The notes under the pieces were generated by a model. That model made no database searches, was not told where the DNA came from, and saw only the letters and a list, made by a program, of their open reading frames with translations. A program made the translations under genes and the position numbers. This document shows, piece by piece, positions 26,933-36,392 of a stretch of DNA of 64,000 nt (positions within the stretch are counted from its first letter, which is position 1; each line of letters opens with the position of its first letter). The DNA is from Pelagibius sp965227505 (GTDB lineage: Bacteria > Pseudomonadota > Alphaproteobacteria > Kiloniellales > Kiloniellaceae): assembly GCF_965227505.1 (NCBI RefSeq), contig NZ_OZ245757.1, positions 806,001 to 870,000 on the forward strand. Direction: 5' to 3'.

Positions 26933-27720
26933 ACGACGCCGGCAGCAACCAGATCCCGAAGATCAAGATCCGCGGCCTCAGCAAGGCTTTCGGCGACAAG
27001 GTCGTGCTCGACAACGTGAACCTGGATGTCTTTCCCGGCGAGTCGGTTCTGGTGATCGGCGGCTCGGGCAGCGGCAAGTCCGTGCTCTTGAAATGCATCC
27101 TGGGACTGCTCCACCCCGACGCAGGCTCGATCGAGGTCGATGGCGAAGAGGTGGTCGGCCTGATGGGCGAAGACCTGGATCGCGTCAGGCGCAAGTTCGG
27201 CATGCTGTTCCAGAACGCCGCGCTCTTCGACTCCCTGCCGGTCTGGGAGAATGTCGCCTTCGGCCTGATCCAGGGTCAGGGCAAGCCGCGCGCCGAGGCG
27301 CGCAGGATCGCCCTGGAGAAACTGGCCGCCGTCGGCCTGGGCGAAGATGTCGGCGCCTTGATGCCGGCGGAACTTTCCGGCGGCATGCGCAAGCGCGTCG
27401 GCCTCGCCCGCGCCATCGCGACGGAGCCGGAGATCATCTTCTTCGACGAACCGACCACGGGTCTCGACCCCATCATGGGCGACGTGATCGACCGGCTGAT
27501 CGTGAAGTGCGTGAAGCAGCTCGGCGCCACGGCGCTGTCGATCACCCACGACATGGCTTCGGCGCGGCGCATTTCCGACCGCACGGCCATGCTCTATCGC
27601 GGCAACATCATCTGGGTCGGCCCCACGGCGGAGATCGACAGTTCGGGCAATCCATACGTCGATCAGTTCATCAACGGCCGCGCCGAGGGCCCGATCCAGA
27701 TGCAGGTCCGGGCGCTGTAG
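26929..27720 (+). CDS. mlaF: MlaF-family lipid transport ABC ATP-binding protein
   Basis: ATPase partner of MlaE. The protein has 263 residues. Walker A GGSGSGKSV lies near residue 44, followed by FQNAALFDSLPVWENVAF (Q-loop), the LSGGMRKRVGLARAIA signature and FFDEPTTGLDPIMG (Walker B and D-loop). The LDPIMG motif is characteristic of the Mla/Mkl ATPase group. Translationally coupled to mlaE. Confidence 0.94.
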   Translation: MNDAGSNQIPKIKIRGLSKAFGDKVVLDNVNLDVFPGESVLVIGGSGSGKSVLLKCILGLLHPDAGSIEVDGEEVVGLMGEDLDRVRRKFGMLFQNAALFDSLPVWENVAFGLIQGQGKPRAEARRIALEKLAAVGLGEDVGALMPAELSGGMRKRVGLARAIATEPEIIFFDEPTTGLDPIMGDVIDRLIVKCVKQLGATALSITHDMASARRISDRTAMLYRGNIIWVGPTAEIDSSGNPYVDQFINGRAEGPIQMQVRAL

Positions 27721-27723
27721 CTG

Positions 27724-27740
27724 CGGGCCCGAGGGGCCCG
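27724..27740 (+). terminator. Short hairpin between mlaF and radA
   Basis: A 7-bp stem (CGGGCCC/GGGCCCG) with loop GAG begins 4 bases after the mlaF stop. No U-run follows, so termination would be weak or rho-dependent; it may only shield the mlaF 3' end. Confidence 0.3.
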
Positions 27741-27775
27741 GCACGGCGAAGGCCGGCTGACAACAGGCGACAACC

Positions 27776-29203
27776 ATGGCGAAACCCCAGTCCCGCTATG
27801 TCTGCCAGGAGTGCGGCGCCGTCTCTGCCAAGTGGGCCGGACGCTGCGAGAGTTGCGGTGCCTGGAATTCGCTTTCAGAGGAAGTCGTTGAGAAAACCCC
27901 GGGGGGCCTTTCCGGCGCCGGCCGGTCGGCACAGCGGCTCGCCTTCGTGGATCTCCAGAGCCGCAGCCCGGCGCCGCCACGCATGACCTGCGGCCTGGGC
28001 GAATTCGACCGCGTCACCGGCGGGGGCCTGGTGCCGGGCTCGGCGGTGCTGGTGGCGGGCGATCCGGGCATCGGGAAGTCGACCCTGCTGCTGCAGGTCG
28101 CAGCACGCCTCGCGGCGGGCGGCAAGGATGCGGCGCCCTGCGCTTACATCTCCGGCGAGGAGTCCATCGACCAGGTGCGTCTGCGCGCCCAGCGCATGGG
28201 CCTGGGGGCGGCGCCGGTGCAACTGGCGGCAGCAACCGCCGTGCGGGACATGGTGGCGACACTCGATCAGCCCAAGGGGCCGGCAGTCGTGGTCGTCGAT
28301 TCGGTACAGACCCTTTACATCGACAGCCTCGAATCCGCGCCGGGCACCGTCTCCCAGGTCCGCGCCGCCGCCCAGGAACTGATCCGCCTGGCCAAAAAGC
28401 GCGGCTTCAGCCTGCTACTGGTCGGCCATGTGACCAAAGAAGGCCAGATCGCCGGGCCTAAGGTGCTGGAGCACATGGTCGACACGGTGCTGACCTTCGA
28501 AGGGGACCGCGGCCACCATTTCCGGATCCTGCGGGCCTCGAAGAACCGCTTCGGGCCGACCGACGAGATCGGCGTCTTCGAAATGACCGACGGCGGCCTG
28601 GAGGAGGTTGCCAACCCCTCTGCCCTGTTCCTGGCCGAGCGGCGGGGCAACATCGCCGGAGCGGCGGTTTTCGCCGGGCTGGAGGGCACCCGCCCCCTGC
28701 TGGTGGAAATCCAGGCTCTCGTTTCCACCTCTCCCCTGGCGACCCCGCGGCGCGCCGTGGTCGGCTGGGATTCGGGCCGCCTGGCCATGGTGCTGGCGGT
28801 GCTGGAGGCGCGATGCGGGCTGGCGTTGGCCGGCCAAGAGGTATATTTGAACGTAGCCGGCGGCCTCAGGATTGGCGAGCCGGCAGCGGATCTGGCCGTC
28901 GCGGCGGCCTTGGTATCGGCGGCAACGGGACAGGAAGTGCCGGAAGAAACTGTGATTTTCGGCGAGATCGGCCTTTCCGGAGAGATTCGACCGGTCAGCC
29001 AGGTCGAATTGCGGTTGAAAGAAGCGGAAAAGCTTGGATTCTCCCGCGCCTGGGTGGCCCCCCGGGCCAAGAAGGGCGCTGGCAAAGGCAGGCCGCAGAG
29101 CGGAGGCCTCGTGATCGAGGAGATTGCCCACCTGCAGGATCTGGTTTCGCGCCTGGCCCCGCCGCAGGCCGATCCCGTCGGTTTCCGGTCCTCGGCGCCG
29201 TAG
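27776..29203 (+). CDS. radA: DNA repair protein RadA
   Basis: RecA-related branch-migration helicase used in recombinational repair. The protein has 475 residues. The N-terminal zinc finger has two CxxC pairs (CQECG and CESCG). The RecA-like core has Walker A GDPGIGKST and the RadA-specific KNRFG motif. The C-terminal Lon-protease-like domain (about 280-460) shows LNVAGGLRIGEPAADLAVA. The start has no strong ribosome site but matches the family N-terminus. Confidence 0.96.
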   Translation: MAKPQSRYVCQECGAVSAKWAGRCESCGAWNSLSEEVVEKTPGGLSGAGRSAQRLAFVDLQSRSPAPPRMTCGLGEFDRVTGGGLVPGSAVLVAGDPGIGKSTLLLQVAARLAAGGKDAAPCAYISGEESIDQVRLRAQRMGLGAAPVQLAAATAVRDMVATLDQPKGPAVVVVDSVQTLYIDSLESAPGTVSQVRAAAQELIRLAKKRGFSLLLVGHVTKEGQIAGPKVLEHMVDTVLTFEGDRGHHFRILRASKNRFGPTDEIGVFEMTDGGLEEVANPSALFLAERRGNIAGAAVFAGLEGTRPLLVEIQALVSTSPLATPRRAVVGWDSGRLAMVLAVLEARCGLALAGQEVYLNVAGGLRIGEPAADLAVAAALVSAATGQEVPEETVIFGEIGLSGEIRPVSQVELRLKEAEKLGFSRAWVAPRAKKGAGKGRPQSGGLVIEEIAHLQDLVSRLAPPQADPVGFRSSAP

Positions 29204-29221
29204 AGCCCCGGCGGACCCGGA

Positions 29222-29269
29222 GCGCCTGAAAGCCACATCGCCCGAAAGCCAAGTCGCCCGAAAGCCAAG
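29222..29269. repeat. 16-bp tandem repeat, three copies, in the radA-cvpA spacer
   Basis: Two identical copies of TCGCCCGAAAGCCAAG (29238-29253, 29254-29269) are preceded by a copy with 12 of 16 matching bases (29222-29237). They fill most of the 88-bp spacer after the radA stop. Confidence 0.9.
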
Positions 29270-29291
29270 TCGAAGGACAGACGAACACCCG

Positions 29292-30008
29292 ATGGACAGC
29301 TTGCCGATCAATCTGGCGGACCTGATCGTGATCATCGTTCTGGTGATCTCCGGCATCTTCGCCTTCGTGCGCGGATTCGTTCACGAGGTCTTCGCCATCG
29401 GCTCCTGGGTCGCGGCCGCCTTTGTGACGCTCTATGCCTTTCCGCATGTCCAGCCGCTGGTCGAGCAATACATCCCCACCGAGTTCTTCGCCAGCCTGGT
29501 CACCGGCGTGGTGATCTTCCTGGTTTCGCTGATCGTCTTCTCCATGATGACGCGGTTGCTTTCCAACCGGGTGCAGCAAAGCAGCCTCGGCGCTCTGGAT
29601 CGCTCGCTGGGCCTGCTCTTCGGATTCGCCCGCGGCGGCGTCATCGTGGTGCTGGCCTGGATGACGCTCTCCTTCCTGATGCCCGAAGAAGAGATGTTCG
29701 ACTGGGTGAAGGAAGCCAGAAGCCGGCCTCTGGTCGAACGCGGCGCCGACCTGCTGCTCACCCTGGTGCCGGAGAGCATGCTGGAGCAGGGCAACGAAGC
29801 GGCAGACGACGCGCGCCGCCGTGCCGAAGAGCTGCGGCGCCAGGAACAGACCTATCAGCTGCTGGTCAGCCCGCTTCGGAAAGCCGATGCACCGGAGGCC
29901 GAGCCGGAGTATAACGAGGACATGCGCGGCGAGATCGAAAGGGCGATCGAGGGCCTGATGGGCCAGGAGCCCCCGGCAGGCGGGGTCGCAGGAGGGAACG
30001 AGCAGTGA
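29292..30008 (+). CDS. cvpA: CvpA family protein
   Basis: Inner-membrane protein of 238 residues with four N-terminal helices (DLIVIIVLVISGIFAFVRG, then VFAIGSWVAAAFVTLY, VVIFLVSLIVFSMM and GGVIVVLAWMTLSF). An Ala/Glu/Arg-rich cytoplasmic tail follows. CvpA is needed for colicin V secretion in E. coli and more generally for envelope robustness; the mechanism is unknown. It is upstream of purF with overlapping stop/start, the classic cvpA-purF arrangement. Confidence 0.93.
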   Translation: MDSLPINLADLIVIIVLVISGIFAFVRGFVHEVFAIGSWVAAAFVTLYAFPHVQPLVEQYIPTEFFASLVTGVVIFLVSLIVFSMMTRLLSNRVQQSSLGALDRSLGLLFGFARGGVIVVLAWMTLSFLMPEEEMFDWVKEARSRPLVERGADLLLTLVPESMLEQGNEAADDARRRAEELRRQEQTYQLLVSPLRKADAPEAEPEYNEDMRGEIERAIEGLMGQEPPAGGVAGGNEQ

Positions 30009-31501
30009 TCACCACCAACCCGCTGGTTCCCCGCCCGGGCACCGGCCCGGATGACGACACGATCCAGGACGACGACAAGTTTCACGAGGAATGCGGGGTC
30101 TTCGGGATCTACGGCCACGAAGACGCGGCGGCCCACACGGCGCTCGGTCTGCATGCCCTGCAGCATCGCGGGCAGGAAGCCGCCGGCATCGTCGCCTTCG
30201 ACGGCGAGCACTTCAACGCGCACCGCGACCTCGGCCATGTCGGCGACATTTTCTCCTCCGGCGAGGTCATGGCACGGCTGGCCGGCCATACCGCTATCGG
30301 TCACAACCGCTACTCGACCACCGGCGAGACAGCCCTGCGCAACGTACAGCCGCTCTTCGCGGATCTCTCCTGCGGCGGCTTCGCCCTCGCCCACAACGGC
30401 AATCTGACCAACGCCCGCCAGCTGCGCCACCGGCTCGTCGACCAGGGCGCAATCTTTCAATCGACCATGGACACCGAGGTGATCATCCACCTGATCGCCA
30501 CCTCCGATGCCAGCGCACTGATCGACCGCATGACCAATGCCCTGCGGCAGATCGAGGGCGCCTACTCTCTGGTGGCGATGACCGAAAGCTGCCTGATCGC
30601 GGTGCGCGACCCCTCGGGCGTGCGGCCTCTCGTGCTGGGGCGCGTCGGCAAAGCCAATGTGGTCGCTTCGGAGACCTGCGCCCTCGACATCATCGGCGCG
30701 GAGTTCGTGCGCGACGTCGAAGCCGGTGAGATGATCGTTCTGGACGACTCGGGCGTCCATTCCCTCCGCCCCTTCCCGCCGGCGCCGCGCCGCCCTTGCG
30801 TCTTCGAGTACATCTATTTCGCGCGCCCGGACTCTCTGATGGAAGGCACCAGCATCTATCAGGCGCGCAAGCGCATCGGCATGGAACTGGCCCAGGAAAG
30901 CGGCGTGAGCGCCGACGTGGTGATCCCGGTGCCGGACTCCGGCGTGCCCGCGGCCATCGGCTATGCCGAGCAGGCCGGCGTGCCTTTCGAACTGGGGATC
31001 ATCCGCAACCACTATGTCGGTCGGACCTTCATCGAACCGGCGCAGCAGATCCGCCATCTGGGCGTCCGTCTGAAGCACAACGCCAACCGCCAGTCCATCG
31101 AAGGCAAGCGCGTCATCCTGGTGGACGACTCGATCGTGCGCGGCACCACCTCCATCAAGATCGTGGAGATGGTGCGCGCCGCCGGCGCTCAGGAGGTGCA
31201 TATGCGCATCGCCGCGCCGCCGACCACCCACTCCTGCTTTTACGGTATCGATACGCCCCAGCGCGAGGAACTGCTGGCCTCCAGCATGGACGTGGCTGCC
31301 ATGGCTGCCCACATCGGCGTCGACAGCCTTGCATTCATTTCCATCGACGGCCTCTACCGCGCCATGGGAGAGGCCGGGCGCGACCCGGAGGCGCCGCGCT
31401 TCTGCGATGCCTGCTTCACCGGTGACTATCCTGTCCGTCTGACCGACTTCGAACAGTCGGACAAGCCGGCCCAGCTCTCGCTGCTGGCGGAGGGCGCCTG
31501 A
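30005..31501 (+). CDS. purF: Amidophosphoribosyltransferase
   Basis: First committed step of purine synthesis. The protein has 498 residues, read from a GTG that overlaps the cvpA TGA. A propeptide of about 29 residues ends at the catalytic Cys of ECGVFGIYG, as in the Bacillus-type enzyme. Cysteines in RRPCVFEYIYF, THSCFYG and CDACFTG match the positions of the four Fe-S ligands of that class, so a [4Fe-4S] form with an autoprocessed N-terminus is likely. The PRPP motif VILVDDSIVRGTT is present. Confidence 0.96.
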   Translation: MITTNPLVPRPGTGPDDDTIQDDDKFHEECGVFGIYGHEDAAAHTALGLHALQHRGQEAAGIVAFDGEHFNAHRDLGHVGDIFSSGEVMARLAGHTAIGHNRYSTTGETALRNVQPLFADLSCGGFALAHNGNLTNARQLRHRLVDQGAIFQSTMDTEVIIHLIATSDASALIDRMTNALRQIEGAYSLVAMTESCLIAVRDPSGVRPLVLGRVGKANVVASETCALDIIGAEFVRDVEAGEMIVLDDSGVHSLRPFPPAPRRPCVFEYIYFARPDSLMEGTSIYQARKRIGMELAQESGVSADVVIPVPDSGVPAAIGYAEQAGVPFELGIIRNHYVGRTFIEPAQQIRHLGVRLKHNANRQSIEGKRVILVDDSIVRGTTSIKIVEMVRAAGAQEVHMRIAAPPTTHSCFYGIDTPQREELLASSMDVAAMAAHIGVDSLAFISIDGLYRAMGEAGRDPEAPRFCDACFTGDYPVRLTDFEQSDKPAQLSLLAEGA

Positions 31502-31529
31502 CCAGGATTAACGGCTGCACACAGGACCG

Positions 31530-32024
31530 ATGTTCGCCCGCTTCTTTTACAGCCTCTTTGGCGCCCTGGGTGGCGCCAGTTTCTCGCAGTTCCCCGAGTA
31601 CCTTGCCCACTATCTCCAGCGCCTGGGCGGCCGCATCGACCAGGCCCGTGTGCGGGTGCAAGAAATCGAAGAAGACGCCGCCGCCAAGGACATGTCCGTG
31701 CCCGACTACATCGCGAGCTTTACCGCTAGTGACCCGCACAGCCTGGAGGGTGAGCGTATGCGCGAAAGCTTCTTCGATCTGGCCGACATGGAAGCTGCCT
31801 ACAGCGCCCTCAGCACCGCCGGAACGTTTGAGCGACCGCTGGCTTTCGCTCAGCACTTCGATTCCGGTCTGGTCAGCGCCACCATTGGCGACTTCGCACC
31901 CGCCGTGCCGCTGACCTCGGAGGGACTGATCTACGGCGGCGCCGGCGTCCTGGCCGGCCTGCTGCTGTGCGGCGGATCGCGGCGCCTGCTGCGGCGGCGC
32001 AAGACCAAGCAGGCCGCCGCCTGA
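31530..32024 (+). CDS. DUF2937 family membrane protein
   Basis: A 164-residue protein with an N-terminal hydrophobic stretch (FFYSLFGALGGASF) and the family motif QFPEYLAHYLQRLGGRIDQA. A soluble middle region follows, then a C-terminal membrane helix (about 133-152) and a basic end RRRKTK. This matches the DUF2937 layout in alphaproteobacteria; function is unknown. Its TGA shares bases with the ATG of the next gene, so the two are coupled. Confidence 0.75.
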   Translation: MFARFFYSLFGALGGASFSQFPEYLAHYLQRLGGRIDQARVRVQEIEEDAAAKDMSVPDYIASFTASDPHSLEGERMRESFFDLADMEAAYSALSTAGTFERPLAFAQHFDSGLVSATIGDFAPAVPLTSEGLIYGGAGVLAGLLLCGGSRRLLRRRKTKQAAA

Positions 32025-32755
32025 TGGCCGTGCAGACCGGAGCCCTGGACGGCCGCGTGGCGGTCGTCACCGGCGCCTCGCGCGGCATCGGCGCCGCCGT
32101 CGCCCGGCGCTTCGCCGCCGAGGGCGCACAGCTCATCCTCATCGCCCGCACCGTGGGCGCCCTGGAAGAACTGGACGACGAGATCCGCGCCGCCGGCGGC
32201 CGTCAGCCCGTGCTGGTGCCCCACGATCTGCGGGATTTCGACGGGCTGGACCGCCTCGGCGCCTCCCTGAACGAGCGCTATGGGAAGCTCGATATCCTGG
32301 TCGGCAATGCCGGCATCCTGGGGCCGCTCACGCCGGTCAGCCATATTCCGCCAAAGGCCTGGCAGGAAGCCTTCGATGTCAATGTGACTGCAAACTATCG
32401 ACTGATCCGCAGCCTCGACCCGCTGCTGCGTGTCTCCGATGCGGGACGGGCCGTGTTCGTGACTGCTGGCGCCGCCGAGGAGCATACCGCCTACTGGGGC
32501 CTGCTGGCCGCCACCAAGGCCGCCCTCAATGCCCTCGTGACGAGTTATGCCGCGGAGATCACCCGAACCCCCGTGCGGGCCAACCTGATCGACCCGGGGC
32601 CGGTGCGCACGGGCTTCCGGGCCGCCGGCTTCCCCGGCGAGGATCCGGCGAGCCTGCCGCCGCCCGAAGCGCTCGGCGATCTCTTCGTGGAGCTTGCCAG
32701 CCCCGCCTGCCGGCGCAGCGGCGAGGTGGTCAAAGCGCAGCAGGCTGTTGCCTAG
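32024..32755 (+). CDS. SDR-fold protein lacking the catalytic Ser and Tyr
   Basis: A 243-residue Rossmann-fold protein. The cofactor motif TGASRGIG, NAGILGP and the proline-rich PGPVRTGFR substrate-loop start are conserved, so NAD(P) binding is expected. At the active site, however, the expected Ser is Ala148 (VTAGAAEE) and the position of the catalytic Tyr four residues before Lys165 is Leu161 (LLAATK). Tyr157 is present but out of register. The closest family appears to be the YciK-like SDRs. It may be a binding protein or use another mechanism. Coupled to the DUF2937 gene by TGATG. Confidence 0.85.
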   Translation: MAVQTGALDGRVAVVTGASRGIGAAVARRFAAEGAQLILIARTVGALEELDDEIRAAGGRQPVLVPHDLRDFDGLDRLGASLNERYGKLDILVGNAGILGPLTPVSHIPPKAWQEAFDVNVTANYRLIRSLDPLLRVSDAGRAVFVTAGAAEEHTAYWGLLAATKAALNALVTSYAAEITRTPVRANLIDPGPVRTGFRAAGFPGEDPASLPPPEALGDLFVELASPACRRSGEVVKAQQAVA

Positions 32756-32784
32756 ACCTCATCCCACGACGGGAAGAGAGCCTT

Positions 32785-33546
32785 TCAGGTGACCTGAAGA
32801 AACTCAAGCACGGCCTCGTTGAACGCTGACGGCGTTTCGAAGTACGGCGAATGACCGGCATTGGGCACCTCCGTCAGGCGAGCGCCGGGGATGGCCGTTG
32901 CTGCCTCCGCCATCACCGCTGGTGGAAACAGCAGATCCTCCGGCGCGGTGATCATCAGGGTCGACACCGCATAGTCCCGCAGTTCCCCGGCGGTGACGAA
33001 ACCGGCCCGGGTGATGCGGCCGAAGGGCTTGGGGAAGTTGCTGTTGAGGCCGGAGATCTGGGCGCAGAGATAGGCCGCTTCCGGGTTTGCCGCCTTGAAG
33101 CTGGCGCCGAGTTGGGCCGAGCCGGGCGGAATCGCGCCGGACGCAAGATGCTCAATCGCCGCGGTGACCGCCGGGGTATCCACGCCGCCCGGCGTGTTGG
33201 AGAGAACCAGCGCCACGACGCGCTCCGGATGGGTCGCGGCCAGCTTCAGGCCGCCCCAGCCGCCCATGGACTGGCAGACCAGGCTCGCCCTCTCAATACC
33301 CTCGGCATCGAGAATTGCCAGGATGTCGCGGTGAAAGTGGCCGCAATCGAACTGCGCGGCATCGCAGCGCGAGCGCCCGAAACCACGGTGGTCGAAGACG
33401 ACAACCTTGTAGCGCGCGGCAAAGGCGGGCACCTGTTGCCACCAGCTTGCCGCATTGCCGCCGCGGCCGTGGGCGAAGACCACCGCCGGTCCGTCGCCGT
33501 GGACTTCGTAGTAGAGCCTCGCCCCCTCGGTTTCGACCGTCGCCAT
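32785..33546 (-). CDS. Alpha/beta hydrolase
   Basis: A 253-residue soluble hydrolase. The oxyanion region FAHGRGGNAASWW, the nucleophile elbow CQSMGG (Cys in place of the first Gly), the acid in TAPEDLLFPP and the His in PNAGHSPYFE make a complete triad. Members include esterases, haloperoxidase-like and C-C hydrolases; the substrate is unknown. GGGAGG precedes ATG 33546. It lies 31 bases downstream of der, its probable operon partner. Confidence 0.87.
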   Translation of the reverse strand: MATVETEGARLYYEVHGDGPAVVFAHGRGGNAASWWQQVPAFAARYKVVVFDHRGFGRSRCDAAQFDCGHFHRDILAILDAEGIERASLVCQSMGGWGGLKLAATHPERVVALVLSNTPGGVDTPAVTAAIEHLASGAIPPGSAQLGASFKAANPEAAYLCAQISGLNSNFPKPFGRITRAGFVTAGELRDYAVSTLMITAPEDLLFPPAVMAEAATAIPGARLTEVPNAGHSPYFETPSAFNEAVLEFLQVT

Positions 33547-33577
33547 ATCGCCTCCCGCAGATCCCGTTGCGGGCAGC

Positions 33578-34972
33578 CTACTTCTTTTTCTTGGCCTTGG
33601 CCTTGGTCTTGGTCTTGGCGTAGGGGTTGTCGCCCTTGCGAATGTTGATGCGGATCGGCGTACCCGGCAGGTCGAAGGCGTCGCGCAGGCTGTTTTCGAG
33701 GTAGCGCAGGTAGGAGGTCGGCAGTTCCTGCGGCTTTGAACAGAAGATCGCAAAGGTCGGCGGGCGGGTCTTGGCCTGGGTCATGTACTTCAGGCGCACC
33801 CTCCGCCCGGCACTGGCCGGCGGCGGATGGGAGGCGGTGACGGCATCCAGCCAGCGGTTGAGGTCCGCGGTCGGGACGCGGCGGTTCCACACCTCATAGG
33901 CGGCGAAGACGGCGCGCATCAGCCGGTCGACGTTCTGCCCCTGCTTGGCGGAGAGCGTCACCAGCGGAATGCCGCGGGTCTGCGGCAGAGAGCGTTCGAG
34001 CCGGTCGCGAATGCCCTGCAGGGCGGCCTCGCGGTCGCGGCAGGCGTCCCACTTGTTGACGCCGATCACCAGGGCGCGTCCCTCGTCCACAACCATGCGG
34101 GCGATGGTGAGATCCTGCTTCTCCAGCCCCTCGTCCACGTCCAGCAGCAGGACGACCACCTGGGCAAAGCGGATCGCCCGCAGGCTGTCGGCGGTGGAGA
34201 GCTTCTCGATCTTCTCGGTGACCCGGGCCTTGCGCCGCAGCCCTGCGGTGTCCACCAGGCGCACCGGGCGCCCCTCGAAAGCCCAGTCGACGGCGATGGA
34301 GTCGCGGGTGATGCCGGCCTCCGGGCCGGTCAGCAGCCGGTCTTCACCCAGCAGGCGGTTGACCAGGGTCGACTTGCCGACATTGGGCCGGCCGACGATG
34401 GCGAGCTGCAACGGGCCCCCGGGCCGGTCACCGTCTTCGGCCTCTTCGTGCTCGGTCTCTTCGTCCTCGCCCACCGCCTCCGGCAGAGCGGCGCGGATGG
34501 CATGGAACAGATCGCTCATGCCGAGGCCGTGCTCGGCGGAGATCGGCACCGGATCGCCCAGGCCCAGCGCGTAGGTTTCCGCCAGCCCGGTATCGGCCTC
34601 CCGCCCCTCGCACTTGTTGGCGATCAGTGCCACCGGGCGGTTGCTGCGCCGCAGCCAGTTGGCGAAGTGCTCGTCCAAGGGCGTCAGCCCGGCGCGTGCA
34701 TCGATCACCAGCAGGGCCATGTCGGCCTCTTCCAGGGCGCGCTCCGTCTGGCTGCGCATCCGCCCCTCCAGGCTGTCATCGAAGCGTTCCTCGAGACCGG
34801 CGGTGTCGATGACGCGAAAGGCAAATCCGAAGAGGTTGGCCTCACCCTCGCGCCGGTCGCGGGTGACCCCCGGCGTGTCGTCCACAAGGGCGAGTTTCTG
34901 CCCGACCAGCCGGTTGAAGAGGGTCGACTTTCCGACGTTCGGGCGACCCAGGATGGCGACGGTGATGGTCAT
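33578..34972 (-). CDS. der: Ribosome-associated GTPase Der (EngA)
   Basis: Tandem-GTPase factor for 50S assembly. The protein has 464 residues. G-domain 1 has GRPNVGKST at residues 9-17 and DTAGLEE. G-domain 2 has a second GRPNVGKST, DTAGLRRKARV and NKWD. A KH-like domain follows (RVRLKYMTQAKTRPPTFAIF), and the protein ends in a Lys/Thr/Ala-rich tail. The ATG at 34972 gives the family N-terminus. It is 61 bases downstream of bamB. Confidence 0.97.
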   Translation of the reverse strand: MTITVAILGRPNVGKSTLFNRLVGQKLALVDDTPGVTRDRREGEANLFGFAFRVIDTAGLEERFDDSLEGRMRSQTERALEEADMALLVIDARAGLTPLDEHFANWLRRSNRPVALIANKCEGREADTGLAETYALGLGDPVPISAEHGLGMSDLFHAIRAALPEAVGEDEETEHEEAEDGDRPGGPLQLAIVGRPNVGKSTLVNRLLGEDRLLTGPEAGITRDSIAVDWAFEGRPVRLVDTAGLRRKARVTEKIEKLSTADSLRAIRFAQVVVLLLDVDEGLEKQDLTIARMVVDEGRALVIGVNKWDACRDREAALQGIRDRLERSLPQTRGIPLVTLSAKQGQNVDRLMRAVFAAYEVWNRRVPTADLNRWLDAVTASHPPPASAGRRVRLKYMTQAKTRPPTFAIFCSKPQELPTSYLRYLENSLRDAFDLPGTPIRINIRKGDNPYAKTKTKAKAKKKK

Positions 34973-35033
34973 GGTCCTGGCCAGAGCAGAATGAGCGTTG
35001 GGGCGGACGCCGGGCGCCGCGCCAAGGCGTCCG

Positions 35034-36392
35034 TCAGCGCAGAGCGACCAGCGTGCCGGAGTGGGTGACAAGATAGAGGCTGTTGTTCGCCACCACCGGC
35101 GACACCGCCACGCCGCTGCCCACGTCGAAGAACCCCAGGGGCTTGCCGTCGTAAGGCGAGACCGAGAGGACCTGGCCGTGGGACCCTGCCACCACAAGCC
35201 GGTCGCCGGCGAGCACGGGACCGGTCCAGCGGATCGGCTCGTCCTGATCCTCCGGATCCTCGAAACGCGGCAGAGGCTGGACCCAGCGGATCCGGCCATC
35301 GCGGCGCTGCAGGCAGACGATCTGGGAGTCCTTGGTCAGGACGTAGATCACGTCGCCCGCCGGCCAGGGCATCTCGATCCCGCCGAGATCGGCCTGCCAG
35401 ACCCGCACGCCCTGGCGCGTGTCGATGGCCAGCATGCGCCCGGCATGGCTGACGGCCAGGACCATGTCACGGTCGATGACCGGGAGGCCGCGGATCTGGG
35501 CGATGTCGGCCAGGGGATCGACGCGCCGGATGGCACTGAGGTTTTCCGACCAGACGACGCGCCCGCTGTCCGCCAGCATGGCCAGGATCTCGCCGGAGGA
35601 ATAAGGCACCACCACAAGGTTGCCGGCGGCGGCCGGGCTGGCGGAGCCCAACAGGCCCGCCGTTTCCTGAACGCCGACGTGGTTCCACAACCGCTCACCG
35701 CTTTCGGCGTCGACCACGATCAGCTGGTTGTCGAAGGTGATCGCGAAGACGCGGCCGTCGTTCACCGCAGGTCCGTTGCGCATCGGGGCCGGCGCTCGGT
35801 GCTCCCACAACACCTCGCCGCTGCGCGCGTTCAGGGCGAAGAGCTTGGCAAACCCAGTGGCGACGAAGATCTTGCCATCCTGATAGGCGATGCCGCCCCC
35901 GAAGAAACCGTCGTCCTCGTCGTCGTCTTCCAGGTCGGCGCGCCACACGCGGCTGCCGTTGCTGGCGGAAAAGGCCGATACGACCGAGCGCGCATCCATG
36001 GCGTAGACCAGGTCGCCGACCACCAGCGGTTGGGCCAGGATCTGCGCCACATCGCCGGACCCTTCGCCGATGTCGGCGCTCCAGATGCGCCGCGGATTGG
36101 CGCTCAACGAAAGATGATACATCGCATGCGCGGCCGAACCGCCGGGCTGCGCCCAGGCGCTGTTCACATAGGGCTCGGGCAGGCGCACCGCGACGTCGGC
36201 GATACTCGGATCGGGGCTCAGCCCCCGCTCGATCGCCAGGATGGCGATCCGCTGACCGGGAAGCGGCGGGTCCTCGGGCTCGCCGAAGAAGTCATCGAAA
36301 CTGCAGCCGCCAAGGACCACAGCCAGCGAAGCGAACAGGAGGGTCGGCAGCGCGCGAGCGCGCAAGCGAACGAAAGACATCGGCGGAATCAT
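35034..36392 (-). CDS. bamB: Outer membrane assembly lipoprotein BamB (PQQ-like beta-propeller)
   Basis: Accessory lipoprotein of the BAM complex that inserts beta-barrels. The protein has 452 residues. A lipoprotein signal ends in LGGC (Cys near residue 30). An eight-bladed propeller follows, with repeated WxADL / LFALNARSGEVLWEH / VVDAESGERLWNH blades. The yfgM-bamB-der order here matches that in many proteobacteria. The start overlaps the upstream TGA as ATGA; Met5 is an alternative start. Confidence 0.93.
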   Translation of the reverse strand: MIPPMSFVRLRARALPTLLFASLAVVLGGCSFDDFFGEPEDPPLPGQRIAILAIERGLSPDPSIADVAVRLPEPYVNSAWAQPGGSAAHAMYHLSLSANPRRIWSADIGEGSGDVAQILAQPLVVGDLVYAMDARSVVSAFSASNGSRVWRADLEDDDEDDGFFGGGIAYQDGKIFVATGFAKLFALNARSGEVLWEHRAPAPMRNGPAVNDGRVFAITFDNQLIVVDAESGERLWNHVGVQETAGLLGSASPAAAGNLVVVPYSSGEILAMLADSGRVVWSENLSAIRRVDPLADIAQIRGLPVIDRDMVLAVSHAGRMLAIDTRQGVRVWQADLGGIEMPWPAGDVIYVLTKDSQIVCLQRRDGRIRWVQPLPRFEDPEDQDEPIRWTGPVLAGDRLVVAGSHGQVLSVSPYDGKPLGFFDVGSGVAVSPVVANNSLYLVTHSGTLVALR

